A DNA stretch of 64,000 nucleotides. It comes from JAICXG01 sp036825615 (GTDB lineage: Bacteria; Verrucomicrobiota; Verrucomicrobiia; Chthoniobacterales; UBA10450). A program made the position numbers and the translations under genes. The DNA is taken from NCBI GenBank assembly GCA_036825615.1, contig DAISXY010000019.1:1-64000 (forward strand). The letters run 5' to 3'. The notes under the pieces were generated by a model that saw nothing but the letters and a program-made list of their open reading frames with translations, ran no database searches and was not told the origin of the DNA. Within the stretch, counting starts at the first letter, position 1. Each line of letters starts with the position of its first letter. Shown in pieces: positions 1 to 9,072 of this stretch.

Positions 1-1
1 C

Positions 2-169
2 ACCCCCACGCCGACGCCCACTCCAACCCCAACCTCGACTCCGACTCCGAATCCTAGCCCGACACCGACACCAACTCCAACACCAACACCTACACCTACA
101 CCTACACCTACACCTACCCCTACCCTTACCCCTACTGCGACACCGACACCCACTCCCACACCAACCCCC
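2..169 (+). repeat. Pro-Thr coding microsatellite, first linker
   Basis: Imperfect six-base repeats of the type ACNCCN encode alternating Thr and Pro. They form a flexible, probably extracellular linker between two domains of the surface protein. The array continues to the window edge, so its full length is not known. Confidence 0.85.
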
Positions 170-2557
170 TGTGCGTTTTCAGACGACTTCGCTTCTGGCT
201 TGAACTCCAGCTACTGGAGCGTCACACAAACCACACCGGGTTTGTTCTCAGTCGACGACACACAAGGCGATGTGCGACTGGCGAAGGTGGGTAGCAGTCC
301 AGGCGGAGCTCAGAACGTCAAAATCATTCTCAACCTGGCCGCTTTGGCTGGGTCCATTCCGGGCGACTTTTCCGCTCAAATTGAATTCCACGATGCGGTT
401 GTCGGTCCGAACAACGATCAGGTGGAACTCCACACTTATTTCGCTGATTCCTACTTCTTCTTCACCGTCTACGACCTCAGCGCCGGGCTGAATGTGCATG
501 TGTGGGATGGTGCCATTCACGGCACCATGCCGGTGAGCGCGACCTCCGGCACCTTTACCATTACGCGCACTGGCCCGACACTAACTGGTTATTATAACAG
601 CAACCCGATCTTTTCGACGAGTAAGAATGCGGCCCTAACGGCCATCGAGTTCGTGCTCCAGCTCCAACCGGGCTCTGATGACTCAGCTTCGGTTACATTC
701 GACAACTTTTCGCTCTCAGGTGCATGTCCTCCTCCGACACCGACACCAACCCCAACCCCGACTCCAACGCCAACTCCCACCCCAACGCCAACTCCCACGC
801 CGACTCCAACCCCAACCCCGACTCCAACGCCAACGCCAACGCCAACGCCGACTCCGACCCCGACCCCAACGCCTCCGCCATGCGCGGATCGGTGGGTCCC
901 CGGCCAATGGTATCAAGGTCCAACGGGGCATTTCTACTCCGTTCAGGCAATCACCGGTCCTACCAACAGTTGGATCATCGCCCGCACGCAGGCACGGGCC
1001 TTGATCGCGCCTGACGGAAGACCGGCCGACCTTGCTACCCTTACTTCCGCGGAGGAAAACGACTTTGTCTTCAATGGAATCGATTGTCCGGATTACTGGG
1101 CGATAGACGGAGCTGGCAATAACGAAGGCCCTAACCTTGGCGGATTCCAATTCGACAAGAACAGTGAGCCAGCGGGCGACTGGGCTTGGGCCACAGGCGA
1201 GACCTGGTCTTACACCAACTGGACGCCCGGCGAGCCGAATAACTTTAACGGCGCCGAAGACGCCCTGACCTTCTTTGCCCAGGGCAACGCCCGCGCTGCG
1301 ACGTGGAATGATATCGGGATCAACACTGGATCTGTCATTCACTACTACGTAGCAGAATCGACCGATGAACAGGCCTGCGTTGCTCCGCCTGCCGGCATGG
1401 TTTCCTGGTGGCCGGGAGATGATAGCGCGAATGACATTCAGGGCGGCAATGACGGGATGTTACAAGGCAACATCGGCTTTGCGCCCGGCAAGGTCCTGGA
1501 TGGCTTTACCAGCACCACGCCTGGCGGGTCGGCGGATGTCGGTAACCCGGCGAACCTGCAACTGCAGAACTTCACGTTCGACAGTTGGATCAAACTCAAT
1601 CCGGTTACTCTCACCGGGACTGGTCCCGCCGCCATCACCTACCAGAGCGGTGGCGGCTATGGCTTCGGAATCGCAGGTCCTTCCCAGCCTCCAAGGGTCA
1701 GCGGTGAGATGTTCCTGACTCAGATCGGCTCGAGCAACGCAGGGCCAGGGCCGTTTATGGCGATTACGGATGCCAACTGGCACCACATCGCCGTGACCAA
1801 GAACAACGATACCGTCATCTTCTATCTCGACGGTGTCCCGAGTGCGCCCCAGAGTTACAACCCGGCATTTAGTTTCAGTAGCGACGCGCTGATTGCTGCT
1901 TCCGATCAACCCGACCCGGTTCTCTACGACGAGATCGAAGTTTTCGACCGTGCCCTGACTCCGCAGGAGATCCAGGCGATCGTGGTCGCGGACCGTGCGG
2001 GCAAGTGCAAGCCTGCCGAGGGCGAACTTACCCTGACCGGAGTGGTCTCACGCAAGACGCACGGCACTGCCGGCGACTTCGACCTGCCGCTCGTGCTCGA
2101 TCCGGCCTCCGATGCGACGGTCGAGCCACGCACAGGCGGACCGACTCAGCTCATCTTCAGCTTCAGCGACGATGTCGTGGCCAGTGACGGCACGCTCGAT
2201 GCCGATGAGTTTACCATCACTAACGCCGCTTTCGACAGCGCCTTAATCCTGGGCAATGCAATAACCCTCGATCTTACAGGTGTGCTCGATCAGTCGGTCG
2301 TTACAGTTAGGTTGAGTGATATTGAAGATACGAGCGGGAATCCCTTAAGCGGCGACAACGAGGTTGCGATCCGCGCCTTGTTCGGAGATGCCAATCAGAG
2401 CCGCAAGGTCGAAAGGCTCGATCTCAAGCTGCTCCGGTCGCACCGGAACGAACCGGTGAACAACAGTAACTTTGTCCTCGATCTCGATCTCAACGGCACA
2501 GTCGGCGCGCGCGACGCCCGGATCATCCGCCAGAACAAGGAACATCAAGTGCCGTAA
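2..2557 (+). CDS. Large secreted multidomain surface protein, C-terminal part (5' end outside window)
   Basis: The reading frame is open from the first bases of the window, so the N-terminus, and presumably a signal peptide, lie upstream. A TTG at 200 is not the likely start, because the frame continues upstream through a Pro-Thr linker. Domains in order are a Pro-Thr linker (2-169), a concanavalin/LamG-like beta domain (about 170-720), a second Pro-Thr linker (728-880), a C-type-lectin-like domain (about 880-1370, with WTPGEPNN and a late WND), a LamG-like jellyroll domain (about 1375-1990, with SWWPGD and RALTPQEI), a beta-sandwich region, and a dockerin-like C-terminus (about 2380-2550, FGDANQS followed by LDLDLNGTVGARD). 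These modules are typical of extracellular carbohydrate- or matrix-binding proteins in Verrucomicrobiota and Planctomycetes. The exact ligand is unknown. The stop is TAA. Confidence 0.85.
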   Translation, partial: TPTPTPTPTPTSTPTPNPSPTPTPTPTPTPTPTPTPTPTPTLTPTATPTPTPTPTPCAFSDDFASGLNSSYWSVTQTTPGLFSVDDTQGDVRLAKVGSSPGGAQNVKIILNLAALAGSIPGDFSAQIEFHDAVVGPNNDQVELHTYFADSYFFFTVYDLSAGLNVHVWDGAIHGTMPVSATSGTFTITRTGPTLTGYYNSNPIFSTSKNAALTAIEFVLQLQPGSDDSASVTFDNFSLSGACPPPTPTPTPTPTPTPTPTPTPTPTPTPTPTPTPTPTPTPTPTPTPTPTPPPCADRWVPGQWYQGPTGHFYSVQAITGPTNSWIIARTQARALIAPDGRPADLATLTSAEENDFVFNGIDCPDYWAIDGAGNNEGPNLGGFQFDKNSEPAGDWAWATGETWSYTNWTPGEPNNFNGAEDALTFFAQGNARAATWNDIGINTGSVIHYYVAESTDEQACVAPPAGMVSWWPGDDSANDIQGGNDGMLQGNIGFAPGKVLDGFTSTTPGGSADVGNPANLQLQNFTFDSWIKLNPVTLTGTGPAAITYQSGGGYGFGIAGPSQPPRVSGEMFLTQIGSSNAGPGPFMAITDANWHHIAVTKNNDTVIFYLDGVPSAPQSYNPAFSFSSDALIAASDQPDPVLYDEIEVFDRALTPQEIQAIVVADRAGKCKPAEGELTLTGVVSRKTHGTAGDFDLPLVLDPASDATVEPRTGGPTQLIFSFSDDVVASDGTLDADEFTITNAAFDSALILGNAITLDLTGVLDQSVVTVRLSDIEDTSGNPLSGDNEVAIRALFGDANQSRKVERLDLKLLRSHRNEPVNNSNFVLDLDLNGTVGARDARIIRQNKEHQVP
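728..880 (+). repeat. Pro-Thr coding microsatellite, second linker
   Basis: A second block of near-identical ACNCCN hexamers encodes about 50 residues of alternating Pro and Thr between the first beta domain and the C-type-lectin-like domain. Such arrays are prone to slippage, so linker length may vary between strains. Confidence 0.85.
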
Positions 2558-2581
2558 CTTCTGCAAAGTCGAGAGACAGGG

Positions 2582-2609
2582 GAAGCGCGTTCCGGCGGGA
2601 ACGCGCTTC
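2582..2609. terminator. Hairpin between convergent genes
   Basis: A perfect 12-bp stem (GAAGCGCGTTCC with its complement) around a four-base loop lies between the stop codons of two convergent genes, at 2557 and 2611. It is symmetrical and has no strong T tract, so it could act in both directions. Confidence 0.7.
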
Positions 2610-2610
2610 G

Positions 2611-5382
2611 CTAACTTTCGAGCGCGGCCTGGGCGGCGGCGAGTTTCGCGATCGGGACGCGAAAGGGGCTGCAACTGACGTAGTCTAAGCCGAGGCGATG
2701 GCAGAATTTCACGCTCTGTGGGTCGCCCCCGTGCTCGCCGCAGATGCCGAGCTTGATATCGGGCCGCGTTTTGCGGCCGAGATCGCGCGTGATTTCCATC
2801 AAACGGCCCACACCTTTCTGGTCGATCGAGGCGAAGGGATTCGTCGCGATGATGTCGAGTTCCGCGTATTCGGGCAGGAAACTGCCGGAATCATCGCGGC
2901 TCATCCCGAGGGTGGTCTGGGTGAGATCGTTGGTCCCGAAGCTGAAGAACTGCGCGTCTTTCGCGATCGCGTCGGCGACGAGAGCGGCGCGTGGAATTTC
3001 AATCATGGTGCCGACGAGGTAGTTGAACTTCGTCTTCTTTTCCTCCGCCACTTCAGCGGCCACGCGATGCACAATCTCGATCTGGAGTTTCAATTCTTTC
3101 GGGAAACCGACGAGCGGGATCATGATCTCGGGCCGGACTTTTTTGCCTTTCTTCTGCACCTCGGCGGCGGCTTCGAAGATCGCGCGGGCTTGCATCTCGG
3201 AGATTTCGGGAAAGGTGATGCCGAGCCGGCAGCCGCGATGGCCGAGCATCGGATTAAATTCGTGCAGCTCGTTCACCCGACGGGCGATTTTCTCCACCGG
3301 CACCTTCATTTTCCTGGCCAGGGCCTCCTGCTGCTCGCGCTCGTGAGGCAGGAACTCGTGCAGCGGCGGATCGAGGAAACGGATCGTGCCCGGCAACCCG
3401 CCGAGCGCTTTGAAGATCCCGATGAAATCTTCGCGCTGATACGGGAGCAATTTCGCGACCGCCTGCACCCGCGACTCCTTGTCTTCGGCGAGAATCATCT
3501 CGCGCACGGCGTCGATCCGGTCGCCGCCGAAGAACATGTGCTCGGTCCTGCAAAGTCCGATTCCCTTTGCACCAAAGGCGATGGCGTTCTTTACCTGATC
3601 GGGCGTGTCGGCATTGGTCCGGACATCGAGCTGCCGCGCGCGGTCGACCCAGCTCATGAGCCTCGCGTATTCCTGATAAATCGCGCTCTTTTTCGCGTCG
3701 AGAGAGCGGTCGACCAGCACCTGCACGACTTCGGAAGGCGCGGTCGTGACTTCGCCGGCGAAAACTTCACCGGCCGTGCCGTCGATGGAAATGGCGTCAC
3801 CTTCCTTCAGCGTAGTGCCGCTCGCAGTGAGCGTGCGGCGTTGATAATCGATCTGCACCCCGGCCGCGCCGCAGACGCAGACCTTGCCCATCTGTCGGGC
3901 GACGAGCGCGGCATGCGACGACACCCCGCCGCGCGAGGTGAGAATCCCTTCCGCCGCGATCATCCCGCGCAGGTCTTCGGGCGAAGTTTCAACCCGGGCG
4001 AGCAGCACCTTTTCGCCCCGTTGCGAACGCCGGACCGCCTCCTCCGCGCTGAAAACGACGTGACCCGAAGCCGCGCCCGGACCGGCCGCCAGCCCGCTCG
4101 CGATCTTTTTCGCCGAAGCGATCGATTTACGATCGAAAATCGGGGCGAGCAGGTGGCCTAACGAATCGGCGGGGATACGTTTGATCGCCATTTCCTTCGA
4201 GATGAGCCGCTCCTCCACCATGTCGACCGCGATGCGGACCGCGGCGAGGCCGGTCCGCTTGCCGTTGCGGGTTTGGAGGATGTAAAGGCGGTTGTCTTCG
4301 ACCGTGAACTCGAGGTCCTGCATGTCCTTGAAATGTTGCTCGAGAATGGCGCGGACTTTCATGAGCGCCTTGTGCGCGGCCGGCATTTCCTCCGCGAGCT
4401 TCGCGATCGGGTGCGGCGTGCGCACGCCCGCGACGACGTCTTCGCCCTGGGCGTTGATGAGATACTCGCCATAAAACACCTTCTCGCCGGTCGCTGGATC
4501 GCGCGTGAAAGCGACCCCGGTCGCGCTCGTGTCCCCCATGTTGCCAAAGACCATCGTTTGCACATTGACCGCCGTGCCCCAGTCGTGCGGGATGCCGTAT
4601 TTGCGACGATAAACAATCGCGCGGTCGTTGTCCCACGAACCGAAGACCGCGCCGATCGCGCCCCAGAGTTGTTTTCTCGGGTCTTGCGGAAACGATTTGC
4701 CGGTCCGCTCTTTGATCAGCTCCTTGAAACGCCTGACGAGCTCCTTCAGATCATCGACCGTCAGCTTTACATCGGGAAAATCGTGCTTGCCGTAGCGTTG
4801 GTCCTTGAGGTGCTCGATCGCGCTCTCGAACGGTTCGTGATCTTCCCCGGGGCGCTTCTGCACGCCCATCACGACGTCGCCATACATTTGGAGAAAGCGG
4901 CGGTAGGAATCCCAGGCGAAACGCGGGTTGTTGGTCTGCCGCGCGATGACTTCGACTACGCTGTCGTTCATGCCGAGATTCAGGATTGTGTCCATCATTC
5001 CCGGCATCGAATCGCGGGCGCCGGAGCGGACCGAAACGAGCAGCGGCCGCTCCTTGTCGCCAAATTTTTTACCGACCGATTTCTCGACTTTGGCCAGGGC
5101 GGCGTCGACCTCGGCCTCCAATCCTTTCGGATAAGTGCGCTTGTGTTCCGTGAAGTAATTGCAGACCTCGGTCGTGATCGTGAACCCGGGCGGGACCGGC
5201 AGGCCAATCCGCGTCATCTCGGCAAGATTGGCGCCTTTGCCGCCGAGGAGCGGCTTCATATTGCCGGCGCCGTCGGCTTTGCCGTCGCCGAAATAATAGA
5301 CCCGGCGTTTCGATTTGGCGGCTTTGGTTGGTTTCGCTTTCGATGTGGGAGCGGATTTGGAGCGGGACGATTTCTTGGCCAT
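2611..5382 (-). CDS. ppdK: Pyruvate, phosphate dikinase
   Basis: This enzyme interconverts pyruvate + ATP + Pi and phosphoenolpyruvate + AMP + PPi in the cytoplasm, giving a reversible glycolytic or gluconeogenic step. The N-terminal ATP-grasp nucleotide-binding domain starts near GGKGANLAEMTRIGLPVPPG. The phosphohistidine loop reads SRGGVSSHAALVARQMG, and the C-terminal PEP/pyruvate TIM barrel ends with the catalytic CGEHGGDP. I chose the ATG at 5382 because it opens the conserved fold after a Lys/Ala/Ser-rich tail of about 27 residues, whereas the frame upstream is unconserved and basic. The product is about 923 residues, slightly longer than usual because of the tail. It converges on the upstream surface-protein gene. 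Confidence 0.95.
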   Translation of the reverse strand: MAKKSSRSKSAPTSKAKPTKAAKSKRRVYYFGDGKADGAGNMKPLLGGKGANLAEMTRIGLPVPPGFTITTEVCNYFTEHKRTYPKGLEAEVDAALAKVEKSVGKKFGDKERPLLVSVRSGARDSMPGMMDTILNLGMNDSVVEVIARQTNNPRFAWDSYRRFLQMYGDVVMGVQKRPGEDHEPFESAIEHLKDQRYGKHDFPDVKLTVDDLKELVRRFKELIKERTGKSFPQDPRKQLWGAIGAVFGSWDNDRAIVYRRKYGIPHDWGTAVNVQTMVFGNMGDTSATGVAFTRDPATGEKVFYGEYLINAQGEDVVAGVRTPHPIAKLAEEMPAAHKALMKVRAILEQHFKDMQDLEFTVEDNRLYILQTRNGKRTGLAAVRIAVDMVEERLISKEMAIKRIPADSLGHLLAPIFDRKSIASAKKIASGLAAGPGAASGHVVFSAEEAVRRSQRGEKVLLARVETSPEDLRGMIAAEGILTSRGGVSSHAALVARQMGKVCVCGAAGVQIDYQRRTLTASGTTLKEGDAISIDGTAGEVFAGEVTTAPSEVVQVLVDRSLDAKKSAIYQEYARLMSWVDRARQLDVRTNADTPDQVKNAIAFGAKGIGLCRTEHMFFGGDRIDAVREMILAEDKESRVQAVAKLLPYQREDFIGIFKALGGLPGTIRFLDPPLHEFLPHEREQQEALARKMKVPVEKIARRVNELHEFNPMLGHRGCRLGITFPEISEMQARAIFEAAAEVQKKGKKVRPEIMIPLVGFPKELKLQIEIVHRVAAEVAEEKKTKFNYLVGTMIEIPRAALVADAIAKDAQFFSFGTNDLTQTTLGMSRDDSGSFLPEYAELDIIATNPFASIDQKGVGRLMEITRDLGRKTRPDIKLGICGEHGGDPQSVKFCHRLGLDYVSCSPFRVPIAKLAAAQAALES

Positions 5383-5490
5383 GGAAGCTGGTAGTCGCGT
5401 TGAATCCTGCGCGGGAGCGCAAGCTAAAGGCGCTGCCCGGGGTGTCAATCCGCGGGCCGGAACGACGGCCGCGTCCGTCCGATCACGCGC

Positions 5491-5830
5491 GCCGCACAAT
5501 TGGAGCCGGCCCGCCCTCGGGCCGCCCCGTCAACGCACCACACCGCATTCGGTGCGAGGGCGCACCGGCTCCATGGCTCAACCTGTATGACGCGGGGAAC
5601 GCGCAACAGCGCTACTGGCCAATGCTGTAAACCTCCACCAACGCCGTGCCAGTCGTCTCACCCGCCGCGCACAATTGGAGCCGGCCCGCCCTCGGGCCGC
5701 CGGGTCAACGCACCACACCGCATTCGGTGCGAGGGCGCACCGGCTCCAAGGCTCAACCTGTCTGACGCGCGGAACGCGCGACACCGCTATTGGCTAATGC
5801 TGTAAACCTCCACCAAGGCCGTCCCGGTCG
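5491..5830. repeat. Tandem duplication, period 175 bp, with a branched palindrome in each copy
   Basis: Two copies with a 175-bp offset span about 5491-5655 and 5666-5830. Each begins with a 73-bp structured element (5501-5573 and 5676-5748). Its ends are perfectly inverted (TGGAGCCGG and CCGGCTCCA), and inside are two further small hairpins (GGCCC/GGGCC and CGGTGC/GCACCG), giving a cloverleaf-like fold. Each copy then carries the reverse complement of the end of a surface-protein gene (...ALVEVYSI, stop). I see no intact gene in 5383-5926. Confidence 0.8.
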
Positions 5831-5926
5831 CATCCCCCGCGCCGCGCACGACCGCGGTGTAATTGCCGGCCGGCAAGGTGGCATAGATCGCCGACTCATT
5901 CGGATCCGTCGGCGATAGACCGCGCG
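5787..5926 (-). pseudogene. C-terminal remnant of an 'ALVEVY' secreted repeat protein
   Basis: Read on the minus strand, this stretch encodes GLSPTDPNESAIYATL, then AGNYTAVVRGAGD, then TALVEVYSISQ and a TAG stop at 5787-5789. It matches the last module of the intact propeller proteins at 40273-42177 and 42420-44048 (NEAAIFANL, GQYTAIAMG, VALVELYHV). No start or upstream domain exists, because the fragment abuts the stop codon of the FAD oxidase at 5927. A second, shorter remnant (TTGTALVEVYSIGQ, stop) lies in the tandem copy around 5612-5655. This looks like debris from recombination or duplication of a former gene. Confidence 0.75.
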
Positions 5927-8863
5927 CTATTCCAGCGCGTCGGCGAGGAGCTCCGCCATGTGCTTCGGATGCACTGGAGTGAGATCATCGATTTGATGGC
6001 GACAGCTTGTGCCGGAGGCGACCACGACGGCAGCGGACGGTTGCGCCTTTACTTTTTCGACGAGCGGCGCGGCGACCTTGAGCGAGAGATCGTATTTCGT
6101 TTTTAGCATTCCAAAGGCGCCGGCCATGCCGCAGCAGCCGGTGTCGAGGAGCGTGGCATTGCGCCCGGGTAATCGCTCGGCGAGATGGACCATGAAGGCG
6201 GGATGCAGGAGCGACTTGGCGTGGCAATGGGCGTGGATCGCGACCTGTTCCTCGCGGCGATTGAATCGAAGCGCGTCCGGCTCGCGCGTGAGCAGGTCCT
6301 CGACGAATTTTTCGAAAAGGAAACAACGGGCAGCGATCGCGGAGGCGTTCGGCAGGTTCAGCTCGCGATAATCTTCGACGAACATCGAGTAACACGATGG
6401 CTCGAGAAAAAGGATCGGTGCGGTGTCGCCGGTTTTGCCTAACAAATCGAGATTATGCCGGCCGAAGCGGGCAGCTTCATTGAGGTTGCCCTGGCTGAAG
6501 GCGGGCCGGCCGCAGCATTTGCGCTTTGTTGGGAGCACGACCTCGAAGCCAAGCGTTTCGAGCACTTTGACCGCGGCCATGCCGATCTGCGGGTCGTGAT
6601 AACGGACGAAGGTGTCATCCCAGAGAATGACCTTGCCGCGCGGATTGTAGCTGGGGGCGTTGACCCCGGCAGAGGCGAGTCGTGATCCGCCATCCCGGCC
6701 GGGGTCGGCGCCCCCGGCTACAGCACGCCGTTGCCCGCCATTTCGGCCGGGGTCGCCGCCCCCGGCTACAGCGTGCCTCGCGAACCATCGGTCGAAACGC
6801 TGGGTCGCGTAGTGGGGCAGGCTGCGTTTCGCGGAAAGGCCGAGCGTCTTTTCCAGCAAAGCGCGGAGCGGCGGGAAATCGAGGGCGGCGTTGGCGAGCG
6901 ATGGAAACAAACAACCGAGCCGGCCTAACGAATCCACGTCGCTCAGCATCCGCACCCGCAAGGGCAGGCCATCGCGCTGGTAGCGGGCGTGGATCAGCTC
7001 GGCTTTGAGGAGCGCGAGATTGACGTTCGACGGGCACTCGGTGGTGCAGGCTTTGCAGGAGAGACAATTGCTGAGCGCGTCCTCGAGTTCCTGCGCGCGC
7101 AACGGATCGTGGCCGTCGATCCGCAGCTCGAGGGCGGCCCGGATCGCATTCGCCCGGCCGCGAGTGGACATGTATTCCTCGCCCGTCGCGACAAAGGTCG
7201 GGCACATCGTCGGGGCGTCCTTGCGGCAGCCGCCACAGCCGTTGCACTGCTCGAGGTTGCCGATGAAGGAATGATCTTTCGCGGCAAAGGCGAGCATCGG
7301 CGTAAACGGCAGCTCGATCGGCCGCAAAAAATTGTCGCGCAGATCGCGGTCGATTTTGAAACGCCCGTCGCCGATCAGCTTTTCCGGATTGAAAATATTT
7401 TTGGGATCGAAGAGCCGCTTGATTGCGCGCATCACTTCGAGCAACTCCGGCCCGACCTGCGCGCGCAGATACTCGGTGCGCGCGATCCCGACCCCATGCT
7501 CGGCCGCGAGCGAGCCTTTGAATTGCCTGACGAGTGCGGCAACTTCGTCGGCCACCTGGCGATATTTTTTCAAATCGCTCGCCTCGTGCAGATCGAGCAC
7601 CGGCCGGACGTGAAGCAATCCGGCCGCGGCATGTCCGTAGTAGCAGACCTCGAGGCCGAGCGCTTTCATGATTTTTTCCAGCCCGGCGACGTACTCCGGC
7701 AACTGCGCCGGACGCACCGCGGCGTCCTCGATAAAGGCGACCGGTTTGGCCGGGCCGGGTCGTCCGGTGAGGAGGGAGAGGCCGGCTTTGCGCATCGACC
7801 AGACGAGATTCATCTGCGCCTGGTCCTGGCAGATGAGGGTGCGCAAACCAAGTTTGCGGCGCGACAATTCGGCCAGCCGCCCCGGAACATCGTCGTCATA
7901 AAACTCGACGATGAGAATGGCTTCGCATGGTTTTTCATCCAGCTCGAGCAGACAGCGCGCGGCTTCGAAGGCGAGTTGACCTTTGGTTTGATCGAAAAGC
8001 GGCCGGTCGATGTGTTCGATTGCGGAAGGTTTGAGATCGAGCAGCTCGACCGTCGCCTGCATCGCTTCGGCGACGGAAGCAAAAAAGACCAGGCCCAAAC
8101 CCTTCGTGCGCGGCAACGGCAGGATGTTGAGCTCGGCGGAAGCGATCGCGGCGAGGGTGCCTTCGCTGCCGGAGAGGATCTCGGTGAGGTTTTCCGGCGC
8201 ATGGAGGAAACGTTCGAGCGCGTAACCGCTCCAGCGTTTCAAGATTCCCGGCGGCATCCATTCCGCGATCTCGACGGATTTTTGCCTAACGAGTGAAGCG
8301 ATTTGTTCCTGTTCCCTCGCGAGCGCCGGCTGGCGCGGGCCAATGGTTTCGATTCGGCCGTCAGCGAGGACAATTTCCAACGCGCGCACGTGATCGGCGG
8401 TCGTGCCGTAAACCGGTACCCGCGCGCCGGAGGAATTGTTCGCGATCATTCCGCCTAACGTCGCCCGCGAGCTGGTGGCAACGTCAGGGCCGAAACAGAA
8501 TCCGTGCGGTTTTAGAAAAGTGTTGAGCTGATCGAGCACCACGCCCGCGCCGACGCGGACGGTCCGGCGGTCGAGATCGAGATCGCTGATCTGCCGGTTG
8601 TGGCGCGAAAAATCGACGATCAAGCCGTCACCGAGCGCGCCGCCGGCGAGACCGGTCCCGGCGCCGCGAGGCGAGACGGCGAGACCGGCGCTGGAGGCGG
8701 CGAGGATCACATCGCGCGCCTGCTCGGCGTTGCGCGGAAAGGCCACGGCCGCGGGCTCGATCTGGTAAAGCGATGCGTCGGTGGCATAGAGCTGGCGCGT
8801 CAGATTGTCGAACGCGACATCGCAGTTCGCCGCCGCGAGGGCGCGTTGCCAGGATGACATCAT
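5927..8863 (-). CDS. FAD-linked oxidase with C-terminal Fe-S / CCG domains (D-lactate or glycolate dehydrogenase type)
   Basis: This is a fused GlcD-GlcF-like protein of about 978 residues. The N-terminal FAD-binding domain (SPRGAGTGLAGGALGDG) is followed by an FAD-oxidase C-terminal domain containing AAEHGVGIARTEYL. Two 4Fe-4S motifs come next (CNGCGGCRKDAPTMCP and CLSCKACTTECP). The cysteine-rich C-terminus contains KRKCCGRPAFSQGN and DTGCCGMAGAFG. Family members oxidise D-2-hydroxyacids such as D-lactate and pass electrons to the quinone pool; the substrate here is inferred only by family. Two adjacent ATGs occur (8863 and 8860), and a GAGGAG ribosome site at 8867-8872 fits the second slightly better. 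An in-frame repeat insertion interrupts the region between the ferredoxin-like and CCG parts. Confidence 0.9.
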   Translation of the reverse strand: MMSSWQRALAAANCDVAFDNLTRQLYATDASLYQIEPAAVAFPRNAEQARDVILAASSAGLAVSPRGAGTGLAGGALGDGLIVDFSRHNRQISDLDLDRRTVRVGAGVVLDQLNTFLKPHGFCFGPDVATSSRATLGGMIANNSSGARVPVYGTTADHVRALEIVLADGRIETIGPRQPALAREQEQIASLVRQKSVEIAEWMPPGILKRWSGYALERFLHAPENLTEILSGSEGTLAAIASAELNILPLPRTKGLGLVFFASVAEAMQATVELLDLKPSAIEHIDRPLFDQTKGQLAFEAARCLLELDEKPCEAILIVEFYDDDVPGRLAELSRRKLGLRTLICQDQAQMNLVWSMRKAGLSLLTGRPGPAKPVAFIEDAAVRPAQLPEYVAGLEKIMKALGLEVCYYGHAAAGLLHVRPVLDLHEASDLKKYRQVADEVAALVRQFKGSLAAEHGVGIARTEYLRAQVGPELLEVMRAIKRLFDPKNIFNPEKLIGDGRFKIDRDLRDNFLRPIELPFTPMLAFAAKDHSFIGNLEQCNGCGGCRKDAPTMCPTFVATGEEYMSTRGRANAIRAALELRIDGHDPLRAQELEDALSNCLSCKACTTECPSNVNLALLKAELIHARYQRDGLPLRVRMLSDVDSLGRLGCLFPSLANAALDFPPLRALLEKTLGLSAKRSLPHYATQRFDRWFARHAVAGGGDPGRNGGQRRAVAGGADPGRDGGSRLASAGVNAPSYNPRGKVILWDDTFVRYHDPQIGMAAVKVLETLGFEVVLPTKRKCCGRPAFSQGNLNEAARFGRHNLDLLGKTGDTAPILFLEPSCYSMFVEDYRELNLPNASAIAARCFLFEKFVEDLLTREPDALRFNRREEQVAIHAHCHAKSLLHPAFMVHLAERLPGRNATLLDTGCCGMAGAFGMLKTKYDLSLKVAAPLVEKVKAQPSAAVVVASGTSCRHQIDDLTPVHPKHMAELLADALE
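6647..6772. repeat. GTAGCCGGGGGCG-type palindromic repeats inserted in frame in the FAD oxidase
   Basis: Two direct copies of a unit beginning CGGCCGGGGTC and ending CCCCCGGCTACAGC (6696-6724 and 6744-6772, 48-bp period) are preceded by an inverted, diverged copy near 6647-6672. They add two 16-residue repeats of the type RRAVAGGADPGRDGGS to the protein without breaking the frame. A related unit lies at 49978-50048, outside coding sequence. Confidence 0.75.
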
Positions 8864-8941
8864 TGGCTCCTCAAGATTGGCCGGGCGCAACCGAATACAA
8901 GCTCGGCCCGCCCGGGGTAGAGTCTCGCGTCCTCGCGTCTC

Positions 8942-9071
8942 ACAGAGACGCGGCTACAACTGCGACAGAGACGCGGCTACAACTGCGACGAGCGAGCTGG
9001 CCATCAGACGAGCACGCTCCTTCCTGCTACAACTGCGACAGCGACGCGGCTACAACTGCGACAGCGATGCG
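8942..9071. repeat. 23-bp minisatellite between the FAD oxidase and secG
   Basis: Units close to GCTACAACTGCGACAGMGAC recur with a 23-bp period at 8942-8987 and again at 9026-9071, separated by a diverged spacer. The array lies immediately downstream of the secG stop (9073) and upstream of the FAD oxidase. No ORF in it looks genuine. Confidence 0.75.
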
Positions 9072-9072
9072 G

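Noticed and set aside
200..2557. TTG at 200 as the start of the surface protein
   Set aside because: The frame continues upstream through a Pro-Thr linker to the first base of the window and 200 lies inside a domain.
2698..5394. Long plus-strand open frames opposite ppdK (up to 487 codons)
   Set aside because: They are antisense to a highly conserved enzyme, have His/Arg/Asp-rich shadow composition typical of high-GC genes, and contain no domain.
6989..8296. A 435-codon plus-strand frame opposite the FAD oxidase
   Set aside because: The opposite strand encodes a complete family protein with all motifs; this frame is a compositional shadow.
8942..9071. Possible short CRISPR array
   Set aside because: The 23-bp units are contiguous with no unique spacers of constant length and no cas genes are nearby.
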